A DNA stretch of 64,000 nt from Callorhinus ursinus. Taxonomy: Eukaryota; Chordata; Mammalia; Carnivora; Otariidae. The stretch's first letter is position 1; the number at the start of each line of letters is the position of its first letter. A program made the translations under genes and the position numbers. Positions 24,520 to 36,052 of this stretch are shown here, in pieces. The notes under the pieces are model-generated. The model ran no database searches. It worked only from the letters and a program-made list of their open reading frames with translations, and was not told where the DNA came from. The DNA lies in NCBI RefSeq assembly GCF_003265705.1, contig NW_020312859.1:80661-144660 (forward strand), given 5' to 3'.

Positions 24520-24725
24520 TCTCACCTACAGGCTATTGACATTTTACACGGGATGATGATTCTCTGCTGTGGGCCATCTTGAGCCCTGTGGGATGTTGAG
24601 CGTCATCCCTGGCCCCCACCCCCTGGATGCCGGCAGCATGTCCCACCCCAACTGTGACAAAACCAGAAATGTCTGCAGACATTACCAAGTGTCCCCGGAG
24701 GGGCGAAACCACCCCTGGTTGAGCC
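24520..24725 (+). repeat. MER20 DNA transposon
   Basis: GGTTTCTCACCTACAGGCTATTGACATTTT, ATCCCTGGCCCCCACCCCCTGGATGCC and AACCAGAAATGTCTGCAGACATTACCAAGTGTCCC, in MER20 order to the terminal GGTTGAGCC. Confidence 0.85.
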
Positions 24726-25974
24726 CCGCTGCTTTCAGGGGACGGATGCCACAGTGTTTGAACCTGCCGTGTTCCCGAGAGAGGGGAATCGGGCCTTCCG
24801 CTGGCCCCATGCTGGGCACCGCTGCGCCTTACTCCAGCCCACATCTCAGTCCTTGCGCCCTGGCACCCAGCCAGGCACCCACCACCTAAATATTGACATT
24901 CCCTGAGACTCAGAGCCAGGGCGGCCAGTTTCCCCGCCCCTCGCCCCCAGAATGCCAGGGTTCTTTCCGGCTTGGCTTTGCCCTCCTGTGCAAAGGGAGG
25001 CCCCACCCTGGGCCTTACCCCGAAGCTGCTCAGGACCCTCCCTCCCTCTTTTCACCTCCTCCAGTGCCCAGATCCTTCCGGGAGGTGTTTCCTCAGCTTC
25101 CCACTTCCTGTATGCCAGGGGAGGATTGGAGGCACGTGCCATGGGCATTTGGGAATGGCTGCTTGGGGCCTAAAGGGGCTTCCCACTCCCAGGCGGGGCC
25201 AGCCACCTGCCAGGCCTCCAGGAAAACGCCCATGGAGGGCTCCAGCTCCATCCCCGCTCTCCCTGCCCAGGCCTCTCTTCTCTGGGAGCAGCAGGCCCAA
25301 GGCAGCTCTCCATGCTTTCTCAAAGGTTCCAGGTAGAAGGCCCCATCTCATTCTGCTGGCGTCAGCACCTAGCCCCAGTGCATTCCTCCCTCTACGGATG
25401 TTCACCTCCCCTATCTGTCTCTTCTCATCTTGGGCTCTGAACTGGCGCCCACTGAACACTCCCAGTTTGCCAGGCACAGCGCTAAGCACTCTGCTGGTGA
25501 AACCTCTTTCACGCCCTTCAACAATCTGGAACTCTCCCATTTCCGAGCTCTCAGCACCAGCTCCCGTGTGTCTCAGAGCCCCCGTGTCCTCATCTGAAGG
25601 AGAGCTGGCACAGGGCCTCTGTCTCTGGAAAAACCCTCAGATTTTTCCATTTCTTCAAAATGGCTTTGTAGGCTGTAATTATTCAAAATCATACTTGCTC
25701 GTTGAGAAGAAAAAAGAACAAGAGAGTACCATAAAGAACTTATGTGTTACCTCTTCACCCGCACAAAGTTTAGGGGTATAACCCCTTTGCGAGGAATCCG
25801 GGTGACTTTCTTTACATAAGCCCTGTCGCTGGTGTGACAGGCGAATGTGGAGACGGGCACGGCTCCTGAACGTCCAGCCCAGTGGGGTTTCAGCAACGGA
25901 AGCTGCTGGGTTCCAGCGGGAGACAGAACGAGCCCATCCCCCAAGCAGCGCACCCCATGCCCAGCGAGAACCCC

Positions 25975-26500
25975 TGCTTTGTTCTCCAACACCATAGATC
26001 TGTTTTGCCTCTTTTTGAACATCATATAAATGGGATCATACAGCATTCTTTCATCTCTGGTTTATCTCTCTTAACGCGATTAGGTGGTTGAGCTGCATCT
26101 ATTACTGAATGTGGCACTGGTTCGTTCTGCCTTGTTCCGGAGTGGTATTCATTCCACTATACAGATCTCCAGCAATGTCTTCAACCATGCTTTTGTTGAT
26201 GGGCATCTGACTTGTTTCTAGTTCTTGGCTCTCATGAACAGTGCTACCCTGAGCCATGTCCTGCACATGACTTGGGGAATGAATGAATGCCTTCCTGCCG
26301 AGTCAATACCCAGGATTTGAATCACTGGGTCAGAAGGTATGAGTGAGTTCAAGGTTAGCAGAGCCTGCCAGTCAAGGTCGCACAGGAGATGGGCTAGTCT
26401 GCACGTCCCCTGGCAGGTGTATCAAGGGCCTGTTACTCCACATCCCCAACAACAATGGTGTCATCCATGGTCTGATATTAGCCGTTCTGGTCACCGTGCA
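25975..26500 (-). repeat. L1 3' fragment, reversed
   Basis: CATATAAATGGGATCATACAGC, TGTTGATGGGCATCTGACTTG, CTGGGTCAGAAGGTATGAG and ACTCCACATCCCCAACAACAATGG mark a reversed L1 3' region. Confidence 0.8.
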
Positions 26501-26569
26501 GTAGACAGAATTCAAGGGGTCCATCAGCTGTAACGGGAAAGAATCGCGTTCTTATTTTTACGAACCTAT

Positions 26570-26890
26570 ACCATCACTTAGCATTGGCTTCCGTTAGGAA
26601 GGTAGGCCATGAACCATAGCACAAGAGAATCTGTAATTTTGTCATCGGTAGGAATCACTGATATGATAAGATTCCACGGCAGGCGTGACAGGTATCACAA
26701 AATAAAATATTTTCACTTATCACTACTTTGAAACCATTATTCTTTGCAAGGTAATATCTTTTGTAAGAGGACATGCAATTCTTTTAATAGTTAGATAACT
26801 GTATTTCAAAATAAGATGACTATTTCAAAATAACTTATTTGCTCTGTCATCCTATATATTTTATCTTATGCACATAAAAACATTTGAGGA
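26570..26890 (+). repeat. Unassigned old A/T-rich repeat
   Basis: Its end CTGTCATCCTATATATTTTATCTTATGCACATAAAAACATT recurs, decayed, at 36330-36413. It abuts the first SULF2 exon of the window within ~125 bases. Confidence 0.45.
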
Positions 26891-27015
26891 GGAGGCTCAG
26901 AGGGTAGCGCTGTTTTCACGCCTTGGGGACACAGCAGTCTCGGTGATCAGGGGACAGAGGAGACTTTTGCTCTGTGCTTTCTCACGTGGCCTCCTGATCC
27001 TTCTCCCCTTTCCAG

Positions 27016-27167
27016 CTTTCTTCGGGAAGTATCTTAATGAATACAATGGCTCCTATGTGCCGCCTGGCTGGAAGGAGTGGGTCGGCCTCCTTAAAAATTC
27101 CCGTTTTTATAACTACACGCTCTGTCGGAACGGGGTGAAGGAGAAGCACGGCTTTGACTACTCCAAG
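27016..27167 (+). CDS. SULF2: SULF2 coding exon (residues 139-189), sulfatase domain
   Basis: 152 bp. The acceptor is TTTCCAG and the donor AAG|GTAAGT. It begins with the last two bases of the Ala139 codon (upstream exon supplies G) and ends in phase 0. It encodes [18 protein letters not shown] and the stretch through [10 protein letters not shown], part of the alpha/beta sulfatase fold just after the catalytic CxPSR region. Two N-glycosylation sequons are visible, NGS at ~149 and NYT at ~171. HGFDYSK differs by one residue from the HGSDYSK I recall for human SULF2; Phe is also what SULF1 has there, so it is unlikely to be damaging. The next exon is 8.7 kb away. Confidence 0.97.
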
Positions 27168-27689
27168 GTAAGTCCTGCCTGTCCCTGGCCGGGGGACAGT
27201 TAGGGGCGCGACACGGGAGCTTAACTACCCGGCTTACCGACGGTGACGCTTACTTAAATGAGCGACCTCAAGCAGCCTGCGTGCACCGCTGCTTCTCCAT
27301 GTGTCCATCTCTCAAATAATAGTCTGTGTCTGAGAGTATTGGTCACAGGATGCTGGAGCAGAGTATTCTTACAGGAAGTGTGCGTACGGACAGTCCAGTC
27401 TGGTTCAGTGAGTGTTCACCAACCCAACAGGCACATGTCACCGGCACATGGCAGGTCAAGAAGCAGACTATCACCGCCAGCCCCCAAAGCCCCCCTCACA
27501 TAACTCCCCCCCCAACCGCCCTCCCACAGGGACGGCGAGAGCTCAGCCACGCAGCGTGACACCCTCAGTCTGCGTCCAGCTCCTTTGGCTTCACACCACG
27601 TTGAGACCCATCCATGCTGTCACGTAGGGGGGGTAGGTCCTCCACTCTCGTTGTGTGGCATTCCGCTGTATGAGTGTACCTCAATGTAT

Positions 27690-28260
27690 GTGTTTGTTCC
27701 CCATGTCGTAGTTTTTCTAGTCCTACTAATTTGTCTGATATGAGACAGAGTGCACAGATCTGACGTGGAAGGCTCGGAATTCTCACGTATGGGTGGGCCA
27801 CCCCGGTCAAGATATGAAGCATTTCTAGCCCCCAGAAGGCTCCCTTGTACACCTCTCCAGTCAGAACTTCCACCCCTGAGGTAACCTCGATTCCAACTTC
27901 CATCACCACAGATTGGTATTGCCTGTTCTAGAACCTCACATCAATGGAATCCCGTTGTATGGGCTCTTTTGGGTCGGGACTTTTTTCACTTAGCCTAACG
28001 CCTGCGACAGTCCTCCATGTGCCTCCGCATCATCAGCCGCGCGGTCCCCTCGTGCTGCGTAGCGATGTTGTGTAGAATGCAGGTGTGAATCCACTCAACC
28101 CCTGATGGACATTTTGGTTGTCTCCAGTGGGGGCCTCTTATGAATGAGGCTACCATGAACATCCTTACACATGGCTTTGGGGAAACATAGGTACTCCTTT
28201 CTTTTGGTTACACACCTGCAAGGAGAACCTCTGGGGCACAGGATAGGTTCCGTGGTTGAA
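27690..28260 (-). repeat. L1 3' fragment, reversed
   Basis: AACTTCCACCCCTGAGGTAACC, CATCAATGGAATCCCGTTGTATGGG, CCTGATGGACATTTTGGTTGTC and GAGGCTACCATGAACATCC. Confidence 0.8.
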
Positions 28261-28484
28261 CCAGTTGACAGCCCCAGCCGGGAATGTTATAAGCGTCCCG
28301 GTTCCTCCACTTTCCTCATCAATACCGGTACTGTCTTGTTTTAGTATTCTCTGGTACTGGGGTATAGTGGAGTTTCATTGTGGTGTTATCAGAAAGGTTT
28401 TTGAGGATCAGGTAAGTTAATACACACAGAGCATCAGAAGAGCCCCTTCTATACAGTAATACTCAATACGTAGTAGTTCAGATC

Positions 28485-28705
28485 AGGGCAACAAACTTTC
28501 TCTGTAGAGGGCCATATACTAAATATTTTACAATTACAAGCCGTACAGTCTCTGCTGCAACTACTTAAGTCGCCATTGTAGTGTAAAAGCCGCCATAGGT
28601 GATGTGTACACAGATAAGCACGGCTCGTTCCAATAAAACTTTATTTATAAAAACAGGCAATGGGCCTGGTTTGGCCTGAGGGCTATAGTGTGCTGATTCT
28701 TGGCT
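28485..28705 (+). repeat. Old repeat with AAAACTTTATTTATAAAAACAGG end
   Basis: Copy of the 11.3-kb family in opposite orientation: GTAGAGGGCCATATACTAAATATTTT, GTCGCCATTGTAGTGTAAAAGC and TTCCAATAAAACTTTATTTATAAAAACAGG. Confidence 0.65.
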
Positions 28706-29184
28706 TAAATGAGGAGGGGGGGGAGGATGGGAGACCAACAGTGATGTCTCTCTCATCTAAACTTTCCATTAAAAAAAATCTGGAGACTAGCAAATATCCC
28801 TGTCCCAACTAAATCTTCAAAGCCAGCTCTTGCATCCCCCTGCAGCTTTCTTGATCCGTTCTTTCCCCCACAACGTTCTTCCCTTCTCTCTCCCTTCCCC
28901 ACTGTCACTGCCACCAGCCCTGGCTGACTGTCACAAGCAGGGCTCTCTGGGTTAGTGTTGATGGTTCCTCGGGGCTCCCCTCCCTAGTTCATCTCTCTCT
29001 GAATCACTACACTAGGTCCCCCCCCAGGCAGAAGTCACCAGGGGACAGGCAGTCACACACACAGGGTAGCGAGCTGGGCGAGGGGGAAGAGTAGAGAGTG
29101 GTGGGGACTGTGGGGAATGTATCTGTCTAAGAGGGGGGCAGCCAACTCAGATCAGGCATGTCAGTTCCATGTAGAAATGTGGGC

Positions 29185-29320
29185 CCAAGATGGCCAGGTT
29201 TTCTGACATTTCAGCAGAAGCTACAAGCCTGACTTTTAAATATTGGCAGCTAATTCAGACTTTTCTAACATCCTGCGTGAATCAAGTTTGCCTCAGGGCC
29301 AGATCTGACCCATGGGTGTG
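29185..29320. repeat. Unassigned old repeat (copy 2)
   Basis: GGCCAGGTTTTCTGACATTTC, then TTTTAAATATTGGCAGCTAATTC and GGGCCAGATCTGACCCATGGG. Related to 7640-7835. Confidence 0.45.
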
Positions 29321-29518
29321 TGGCCTTCACAGCGCACTATGCTGTTCTTCTGCCCACTGCCCTCCAGGGACTGTGCAGTGAGTTTCTCCCTTGGAGGCAG
29401 AGGGCTGGGGTTCAGAGCCCCACCTCGACCCATGATGTGCCCTTGGTCATCCTCCCTACTCCTAAGGTGCTCAGTTCCCAAATCTGGAAAATGGGCACGC
29501 CCCTGCATATGTAATAAT

Positions 29519-29537
29519 GTGCACGCGTGCGCACGCG

Positions 29538-29578
<41 letters not shown>
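29519..29578. repeat. Alternating CG/CA purine-pyrimidine tract
   Basis: About 60 bases of strict or near-strict purine-pyrimidine alternation: GCACGCGTGCGCACGCGCGC, then (CA)n of ~16 units. Confidence 0.97.
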
Positions 29579-29579
<1 letters not shown>

Positions 29580-29799
29580 AGCCCCGTCTCCTATTTCAGC
29601 ATCCCCCGTATGAGCCAGTTCAACCAGACCAGCCTTGTTGGTTATTACAACCCATCTCCAAATCTTCACTAGTGCTCTCCCGCCCTGAACTTATCCAGGT
29701 CTTATCCAGTTTCTCTTCCATGAATCCTTCCCCGGGTGCTCTATATTACAGGATTTATCCTTTCTTGAATCAGACTGGCCCCTCTCAATTGCCTGGGAA

Positions 29800-30310
29800 C
29801 AGAAACTCAGCTCAAAATGGCTCATCTGAAAAGGAAACCTATCAGCCGATTTAACTGGTCCAGCAGTATGGCATCAGACGTTGCTGGATCCAGGGGCTCA
29901 AACAAAATCTTTAGGTGGTGGTTTCTCCTCTAAGCTGTTTTCTTCTCTTCAGTGCCATTTACAGTCTCTCCCCCTCCCTCCCTGTCTTCCCCGTCTTTCC
30001 CCTTCCCTTCCTCTCCCTCCCCCTCCCCCTTTCCCTGCCCCGGTAGCAATATGGCCGTCCCTCCAGCCTCTCACCTTCCTGCCCAGCTGCAAGTGAGGGG
30101 GACCCCTTCCCAGGATTCCCAGCAAGACTCATTGCATCTCATTGGCTCTGGATCAGTCACCCTGATCCAGCCATCATGTCTGCCCCTGAACCAATCAGTG
30201 TGGCCAGGGAGGGAGGCCAGGTTTCAGTGGCCTGTAGTCACATGCTCCGCTCCTGAACCAGAGATAGGAACAGCCGGAGCCCCGCCCTGGAGACCCTGGA
30301 ACATCAGCTG
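29800..30310 (+). repeat. CCAAT-box repeat, copy 3
   Basis: GGAACAGAAACTCAGCTCAAAATGGC, GTTGCTGGATCCAGGGGCTCAAAC, GCATCTCATTGGCTCTG and TGAACCAATCAGTGTGGCCAGGGA. A long CT-rich patch (29960-30045) lies inside. Confidence 0.6.
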
Positions 30311-31714
30311 AGAATAGAGCCCATGTGGAAATGGAGAGTTTCCACGGAAGAAAGCTGAGCAGATGCTCAATGGCCTAAAAACACCCTCTCCCACTCCCCT
30401 TTGGGGAACACCAGCACATTTGGGGATCCCTCCTACCTCTGATAGGGGATCACCACTGATGTGTCCCCTCACTGAGTCTGATCAGTTTAGGCTCCGGTGG
30501 CAGAAACCACATGTGACATCACCTGGGCAGCACCGTCTCCCCTCGCTCTGTGTCTCACTTTGCACAGAGCAGGCCTCCATCCCCTCCCAGGTGAGTTAAT
30601 TCCAAAGTCCCGGTGGGGGTATTTCTAAGCTGGAAATACAAATTGTAGTGTCTTGGGGCTAAACACGCTGCTGCTCTCCTCCCAGACTCAACACGGGAAG
30701 ATCCTCCAAAACCTAGAGAAATCCACTCCGTCCTCATTAAAATTCCTCACCATGTCCATGCTTGGTCTCAGAGCGGCCCTGTAATCAAGTTACCCAGGGA
30801 CACTCAGAGTCCCTTTGGGGCTGAGGACGGGACACACAGTGGCTGTTCTTTCACCCTGTTTCCTGCCACAGACACAGCTCCCCTGTGAATGAGAGCAACC
30901 CCGTGGGAGGATTCCTGGGCCCCCTGTTAGCGGAGGCCTGGGAACAGGGGGATGGGGGTCCCTTTGGAGTCAGAGCTGGCACAGGTCCAGGGTTGAGACC
31001 CGAGGCGGGCAGCAGGGAGTGGGGGCCAGAGTGAGCTGGGCGTCTCAGTGGGGGCAGAGCCGGCGAGCCCGTGCTCCAGCAGCCTGAGGGGTGAGATGCC
31101 TCTACCAGGGTTCATTGCTGGCCTCGGTGGCTTCAGCAGGAGGCCCAGCTGGGGAAGAAGTGACGGTCCTTCCCTAGTTCCTTTAAAGGCCCTTTGAGGA
31201 CTCTGTCCTGAGTCACTATTCCCAAGGCCAGATGCCCTGGAAAGGGTCCTGATGGCAAAGTGGACCGAGAGGCAGCAATGCGAGGGAGGAATGATAGCGC
31301 GCACGCGCTGATGGCCAGGGAGGAGGTGGGGGAAGGTGAGACTGGCGGCAGGAGGGGGCTAGGAATGAGGGGGTCAGATCGCAGAAGAGGCCTCCAGGTG
31401 GGGAGTAGACGGGGCCCAGGTGGTGGGAAGGCCCTGAGGGGTGGCGGTCTCTGTAAACTTGAACGGGACCCTTTGATCCGGCATTTGTGCTTCTGCGTTC
31501 TGGAGAAGCCTCTTCGTAGGCAGGAGGGGAGAACTGGCTCGGCTGTTGCTTGCAGCTTTGTTTGTTATTGAAAGAAATCAATGAAGGCCACCAATGCAGG
31601 AAGTGATTAAGTGACCACGAAGGAACGCTACCCTGGAGGATTCTAGAAAAAGACTAGGAGGGTCTGTGTGATGGCTCTACATCAAAAGGGCTTTGGACAA
31701 AGGGCTGAAGGCAA

Positions 31715-31960
31715 GAGCAGGCTGCAGAGAGAGGTCCTCCAGGCCCCTGCTCAGATGTCACCTTCCTAGACCACCGTGTATCAAGGGCGCCCCCCCACTC
31801 ACCTCCCCGCCCCCCCCGCAGCTGATCACCACCGATGCACCACACCTGTGTAGAGCACTGGTTCACTTTATGTCTGTCTCCTTGCATTAGAATACAAGGC
31901 CTTTGAAGGCAGGCGTGTGGGTTCGTTGTATTCACCGCTGTGTTTGTTGAATGATTAAAT
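31715..31960 (+). repeat. L2 LINE 3' fragment
   Basis: CTGCTCAGATGTCACCTTCC, GAATACAAGGCCTTTGAAGGCAGG and TTCACCGCTGTGTTTGTTGAATG. Confidence 0.7.
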
Positions 31961-32269
31961 GAATATGCACAGTATGATCTGATCGATGTAAAAAAAGATG
32001 CATAAAGCAATACTAGAACACGTGTAACCACACATCTGAAGAAGTACTTCCTGGTGAGGGACAAGAGGGGCCAAGATCAGAAGCAGGGGTGAGGAGTGAT
32101 GAAAGGGAACCAGATTTGTTTGTACGGTTTTCATCTTCACGTGGAAAGCACAGGCGTGTGATTCTTGAGGAATAATGAGTAGCGCTCACTTAGACATAAC
32201 ATGCAGCAGATCTGTTGAAATCTTTCTACATGATACAGAATTAACCCATGCATGTCTCACCATAGTCTA

Positions 32270-32410
32270 CACCGTATATGCTATTACTCTTCAAAACCAG
32301 CACGTAAGGGAACTGAGGTATAGAGAAGCTAAGGAACGAGGCCACACAGTTTAGTGAGTGGTAAAGCTTAGGATTCAAACCCAGGCCATCTGGCTTCCAA
32401 ATCCATTCTC
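32270..32410 (-). repeat. MIR fragment
   Basis: GGGAACTGAGGTATAGAGAAGCTAAGG, then GGATTCAAACCCAGGCCATCTGGC, is MIR reversed. Confidence 0.8.
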
Positions 32411-32579
32411 TGAACGGGGGCCCATGGGCCAAGTCCTGCCTGCCAAGTGTTTTTGTCTAACCTTTGAGCTTAGAGTGGTTTTTACAGTTTTAACTTGTTG
32501 AAAAAAATCAAAAGAGCCGCTTCCATGACAAGTGAAAATGACATGAAATTTACAATTTAGCAGGCCTCTAGTTCTCCTG

Positions 32580-32725
32580 GAGGCAGACGTGCCCATTCGT
32601 TTACACGGTGGCCGTTCCTGCTACAGTGACAGTGAGCAGTAGTTGCAACTGAGACATCTGGCCTGCTAGGCCTCGCACATTTCCTAGCTGACCCTTTACA
32701 GAAAAGGTTTGTTGATGCTTAATGT
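32580..32725 (-). repeat. Old repeat of the 11.3-kb family
   Basis: GTGCCCATTCGTTTACACGG, then CATCTGGCCTGCTAGGCCTCG and CTGACCCTTTACAGAAAAGGTTTG. Confidence 0.55.
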
Positions 32726-32814
32726 AAACTACCATATGCTCGTTAAGAATTTTGTTTGTGAGGGAAAAGCGATGGAGCAGACAAAAAATACAAAGGCTTG
32801 AGGTCTCGCTCTGA

Positions 32815-32935
32815 GTGCATGGCTTGTTCTGTGACCTCAGTTTCCCCATCTGTCAAATGGGCACGAAGTCCACTTCTCAGAGTTGCTGTGAAGGTCAGTT
32901 GAGCAAACATATGACGGTAATCAGAGCCAATGTTC
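32815..32935 (+). repeat. MIR fragment
   Basis: CTGTGACCTCAGTTTCCCCATCTGTCAAATGGG, then CAGAGTTGCTGTGAAGGTCAG. Confidence 0.75.
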
Positions 32936-32939
32936 ATTG

Positions 32940-33150
32940 TGGGTTTTCTCAGTGCCAGGCTCCTTGCTGAGTGCTTTATTCATTTGTCAAATGCTCACGC
33001 CACCATCTGAAGAAGGGACTCTTATTGGGCCCATTTTTTAGATGCAGAAACTGAGGTGCAGAAAGGTGAGTGGTTGGCCCACAGATAGCAGGTGATAAAG
33101 CTGGGGAGTGAACCCAGAGTTTCTGACTCCAGAGCCCTCAGCTTCATGAA
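32940..33150 (-). repeat. MIR, long copy, reversed
   Basis: CAGTGCCAGGCTCCTTGCTGAGTGC, GATGCAGAAACTGAGGTGCAGAAAGG and GAGTGAACCCAGAGTTTCTGACTCC. Confidence 0.85.
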
Positions 33151-33302
33151 ATACGACTGCTCCTTAAAGGGATGTGAATCTCTCTTGAACACAAACTGCT
33201 GTAGAAGCTTCCACGGGGGTGGGATCAGCACTGTGATTTAGAATAAAGGTTAGACCTGCTGCCCAGGGAGCCAGTGGCTCAGAATAAGAAACCCTGTTAC
33301 AG

Positions 33303-33505
33303 GGCGCCTGGGTGGCTCAGTTGGTTAAGCGACTGCCTTCGGCTCAGGTCATGATCCTGGAGTCCTGGGATCGAGTCCCGCATCGGGCTCCCTGCTCAGC
33401 GGGGAGTCTGCTTCTCCCTTGGCTTGTGTTCCCTCTCTTGCTGTCTCTCTCTCTCTGTCAAGTAAATAAATAAAATCTAAAAAAAAAAAATTAAAAAAAA
33501 AAAAA
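33303..33505 (+). mobile_element. Young carnivore SINE with perfect 17-bp duplication
   Basis: Head GGCGCCTGGGTGGCTCAGTT to a long A-rich tail. AAGAAACCCTGTTACAG is identical at 33286-33302 and 33506-33522. The perfect flanks and intact tail suggest recent insertion. Confidence 0.97.
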
Positions 33506-34059
33506 AAGAAACCCTGTTACAGTTTGACTTGCCAAGTGAAGAGACTATCAAGAGGTGGGCTTGAGGGCTGCCCCCCATCCCTGCCCTCAAACCCGGTCTC
33601 AGAAGCAAAGCCATCGTTCTCAAGGCACAGCCCTAAAGCAGCTCATGTGTGCTTCCCAAGCAGAAAATTTAGTCCTGGAAGCCAGTAGACTCCAGTTTTG
33701 GGGGATGCTCTGAGAAATTTGGGGTGAGCTGGTTTATCTCACCCAAGTTCAGACAAGAGGTAGAACCACAGGCTTCCATGGGGCAGAAGTGTGAGGATCT
33801 CCCAGGGGACACCCATGGGACACGTTTCTCCAGGCACCCAGGTCCAGGCAAGAAGAGGAACTTGCCATCAGGCCATTTGTGGTCCCCTTTCTTGTCCTTA
33901 GAGTCTCTGTCCCCCACCCCAGCAGCCAGAAGTAATCCTAAGCGAGTGAAAACCTCCTGCCCCTCCCAGGTCCCCTGCCTTCTCTCTGCTAATGAGAATG
34001 CTTTTCCACAACCAGCATAGGACTGTGATCACCATGGGGACGGGGACCTGTGACCACAT

Positions 34060-34140
34060 CCCAAGCCCTTAACAGGAAGCCTGGCACCCTGGGAACAGGC
34101 ACCCAGCAAGTATTTGTTAAGTGAGCACATAAATGAGAAG
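34060..34140 (+). repeat. L2 LINE 3' end fragment
   Basis: AGGAAGCCTGGCACC, then GGCACCCAGCAAGTATTTGTTAAGTGAG. Confidence 0.5.
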
Positions 34141-35429
34141 CAGCGGCGAAAGCCAAGCCTGGAGAACGAGGCAGGGCTTGAGACGGGCCAGCCTGTCCTG
34201 TAGCCGAGGTCCCCAGGAGCATGCCCCACACCCCACAGGCTTCCTCGGCTAAATGACCGGTTGGGGGAAACGGACGCTTTTGCCCAGAGCCACAGGGTAG
34301 CAATCTCCAGGGAGGCACTGGGTTCCTCTTGGTTTACTGATCAAAGTCAGTCGGAGGTCACCATGGAGAAGGGGGACGCTGCTGTGGCTGCTAAGCTCCA
34401 GCTAGGAGCAAAGTCCCTAGAAGCTGGCATCACCACCCACCTGCACGGGCGCGGCCGGGAGGGCATCCAGGGAAGTCTAGCTCCTCACCTAGGAGAGCGG
34501 GAATGGGCCTGGAGCAGGGCTGAAGGGGGGCAGAGAGGAGAGTTCCTCATAATCTATCAGCTGATCTCCAGGTTCTAGAAAATTCATTTTTTAGCCTCCC
34601 CTGTCTTACCCTTCCTGTTAACAGCCCACATCCCTGATTCCTTCCTGGCTGACCCCAGCACCCAGCTCAGCTTGTCCAGCACTTAGCATTCCTGCCTTCG
34701 CCCAACATTTTCTTTCTCCTGGAAGCCCCCTCTCTGTACGCTTCCCTCAGACCAGAAACCAGGTGGCAGGGTGTGAGGTGGGGCAGGGGGGTCGGGGGGA
34801 GGAGACCTCCCCCCCTCCCCCACATGCAGCCAATGGACACATCCTGTCTAGTGAATCTGCTCCCAGCCATGACTGGACAATGCCACCACCACCCTGGCCC
34901 AGGTCCCCTTATCCCTCACTCTGATGCCCGGATGCTCACGTCCTGCGGCCAGAGAGATGGTGTGTCCTCATGGGCCAGCCTGGGGCTCACCACCCACCCC
35001 TGGAGTCAGGGCGGTGTCCCCTTCGACCCACGTGGACGGCTGGGGTGGTGGGGGGGGCGGTGTGCAGCATGCCAGATGCTGCAGCCAGCGGAGGTCGGCA
35101 GAGCCTTAACTGGCGTCAGAGTGGCTTTGAGGAGGACCCAGGAGGGCGGGTGCCCTCAGGTATGCAGAAGACCTGCCACACCACCAAGACGGCCAACGTT
35201 AGCCGCCTTCTCAAGAGCTGGCTATGCGCAGGGCACCGTGTCAAGGGCTTTTCACCTCCAAGCACTTGCAACCCTCCTGGCATCCTGGAGAGGCAGACCC
35301 GGTCATCACAGCACACATGTTTCCGGACATGCAGTATCACGGACCGTAGGAGCCCCCGGGTCACAGTCCCGGGCCCTTTTCCTAGCCTGCCGCACCCCCT
35401 CCCCGGGAGGAAACCAGCCCCCTGCTAAT

Positions 35430-35630
35430 GCATGGATGCCTGCATTCTACTATCGCATATGCACATATCTCAAACAGTATGTTTCGTGTGGTTTTCGCCT
35501 GTATACAAGTGGCGTTGCTTCGTGCATGTCCTTCCACAACCTACTCTTCTCACCCAGGGCCAGGCCGGTAAGGTCTGTCCATGTTGATCCGGGTGGCTCA
35601 CGTTTGTTCTTTCTGGATGCTATATCATTG
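35430..35630 (-). repeat. L1 3' fragment, reversed
   Basis: GTTTCGTGTGGTTTTCGCC, then ATACAAGTGGCGTTGCTTCGTGCATG and GTCTGTCCATGTTGATCCG. Confidence 0.55.
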
Positions 35631-35882
35631 CGTTAGGGATGTTCCTGGTGGCTTTTTAAAAAACATGTTTAATCACAGCCTCGTAGGCATGTCGTTCCAC
35701 AGTCAAGCAGTGAGGATAGGTTTCTTATAGAGAGCAGCTCCCCACCAGCCCGAGACACCATTTCCTTGCTCATTGATTGTCTTTCTTGCCTCTGGACAAT
35801 CGGCCCCAGGGGACAGGGATTGTCTGGGTCACTGCAGTGCCCCAGCTCCTCACAAGTTCTCCCGTCTCTCCCCACACCCCAG

Positions 35883-36052
35883 GACTACCTGACAGACCTC
35901 ATCACCAATGACAGCGTGAGCTTCTTCCGCACATCCAAGAAGATGTACCCACACCGGCCCGTCCTGATGGTCATCAGCCACGCGGCCCCCCACGGCCCCG
36001 AGGACTCTGCCCCCCAGTACTCACGCCTCTTCCCCAACGCGTCCCAGCACAT
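35883..36052 (+). CDS. SULF2: SULF2 coding exon (residues 190-246), sulfatase domain
   Basis: 170 bp. Acceptor CACCCCAG, donor AT|GTAAGC; it ends after two bases of the Ile246 codon. It starts [11 protein letters not shown] and runs to LFPNASQH. It includes [16 protein letters not shown], a conserved sulfatase segment lining the substrate pocket and rich in His and Asp. Two N-glycosylation sequons are present, NDS at ~198 and NAS at ~241. The amino acid sequence matches human SULF2 throughout as I recall it. Confidence 0.98.

Larger units (their letters stand above)
1..27015 (+). other. SULF2: SULF2 large 5' intron (partial), no gene found
   Basis: Everything before the first visible acceptor (AG at 27014-27015) is intron. 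It holds the repeats listed separately and C/T-rich low-complexity DNA at 3.9-5.1 kb. Unique-looking stretches include 1320-2460, 3000-3870, 6150-6600, 7190-7640, 7840-9120, 10280-11100, 11530-12980, 16320-16720, 20270-21030, 22100-23050 and 24730-25970. No open frame in them resembles a known protein, and no splice-compatible conserved exon was recognised. Confidence 0.85.
27168..35882 (+). other. SULF2: SULF2 intron, 8.7 kb
   Basis: Phase 0 intron. It contains L1, L2 and MIR fragments, a CCAAT-box repeat, a CG/CA microsatellite and one young SINE, all listed separately. Unique-looking parts with nothing recognised: 27180-27690, 28710-29180, 30320-31700, 33530-34060 and 34150-35420. The last of these is G-rich and open in several frames by composition only. 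Confidence 0.85.

Noticed and set aside
24972..25781. 269-codon + strand open frame
   Set aside because: C-rich intron, several overlapping frames open at once, low-complexity protein.
27151..27159. Gly-Phe-Asp (human Gly-Ser-Asp) as a damaging change
   Set aside because: SULF1 has Phe at the same position, so it is a tolerated residue.
33303..33505. tRNA-like heads with A and B box motifs in the SINEs
   Set aside because: These are tRNA-derived SINEs, not tRNA genes: they have A-rich tails and target duplications and no foldable cloverleaf end.
34773..35636. 287-codon + strand open frame
   Set aside because: Covers G-rich intron and part of an L1 fragment; no similarity recognised, not bounded by coding-like features.
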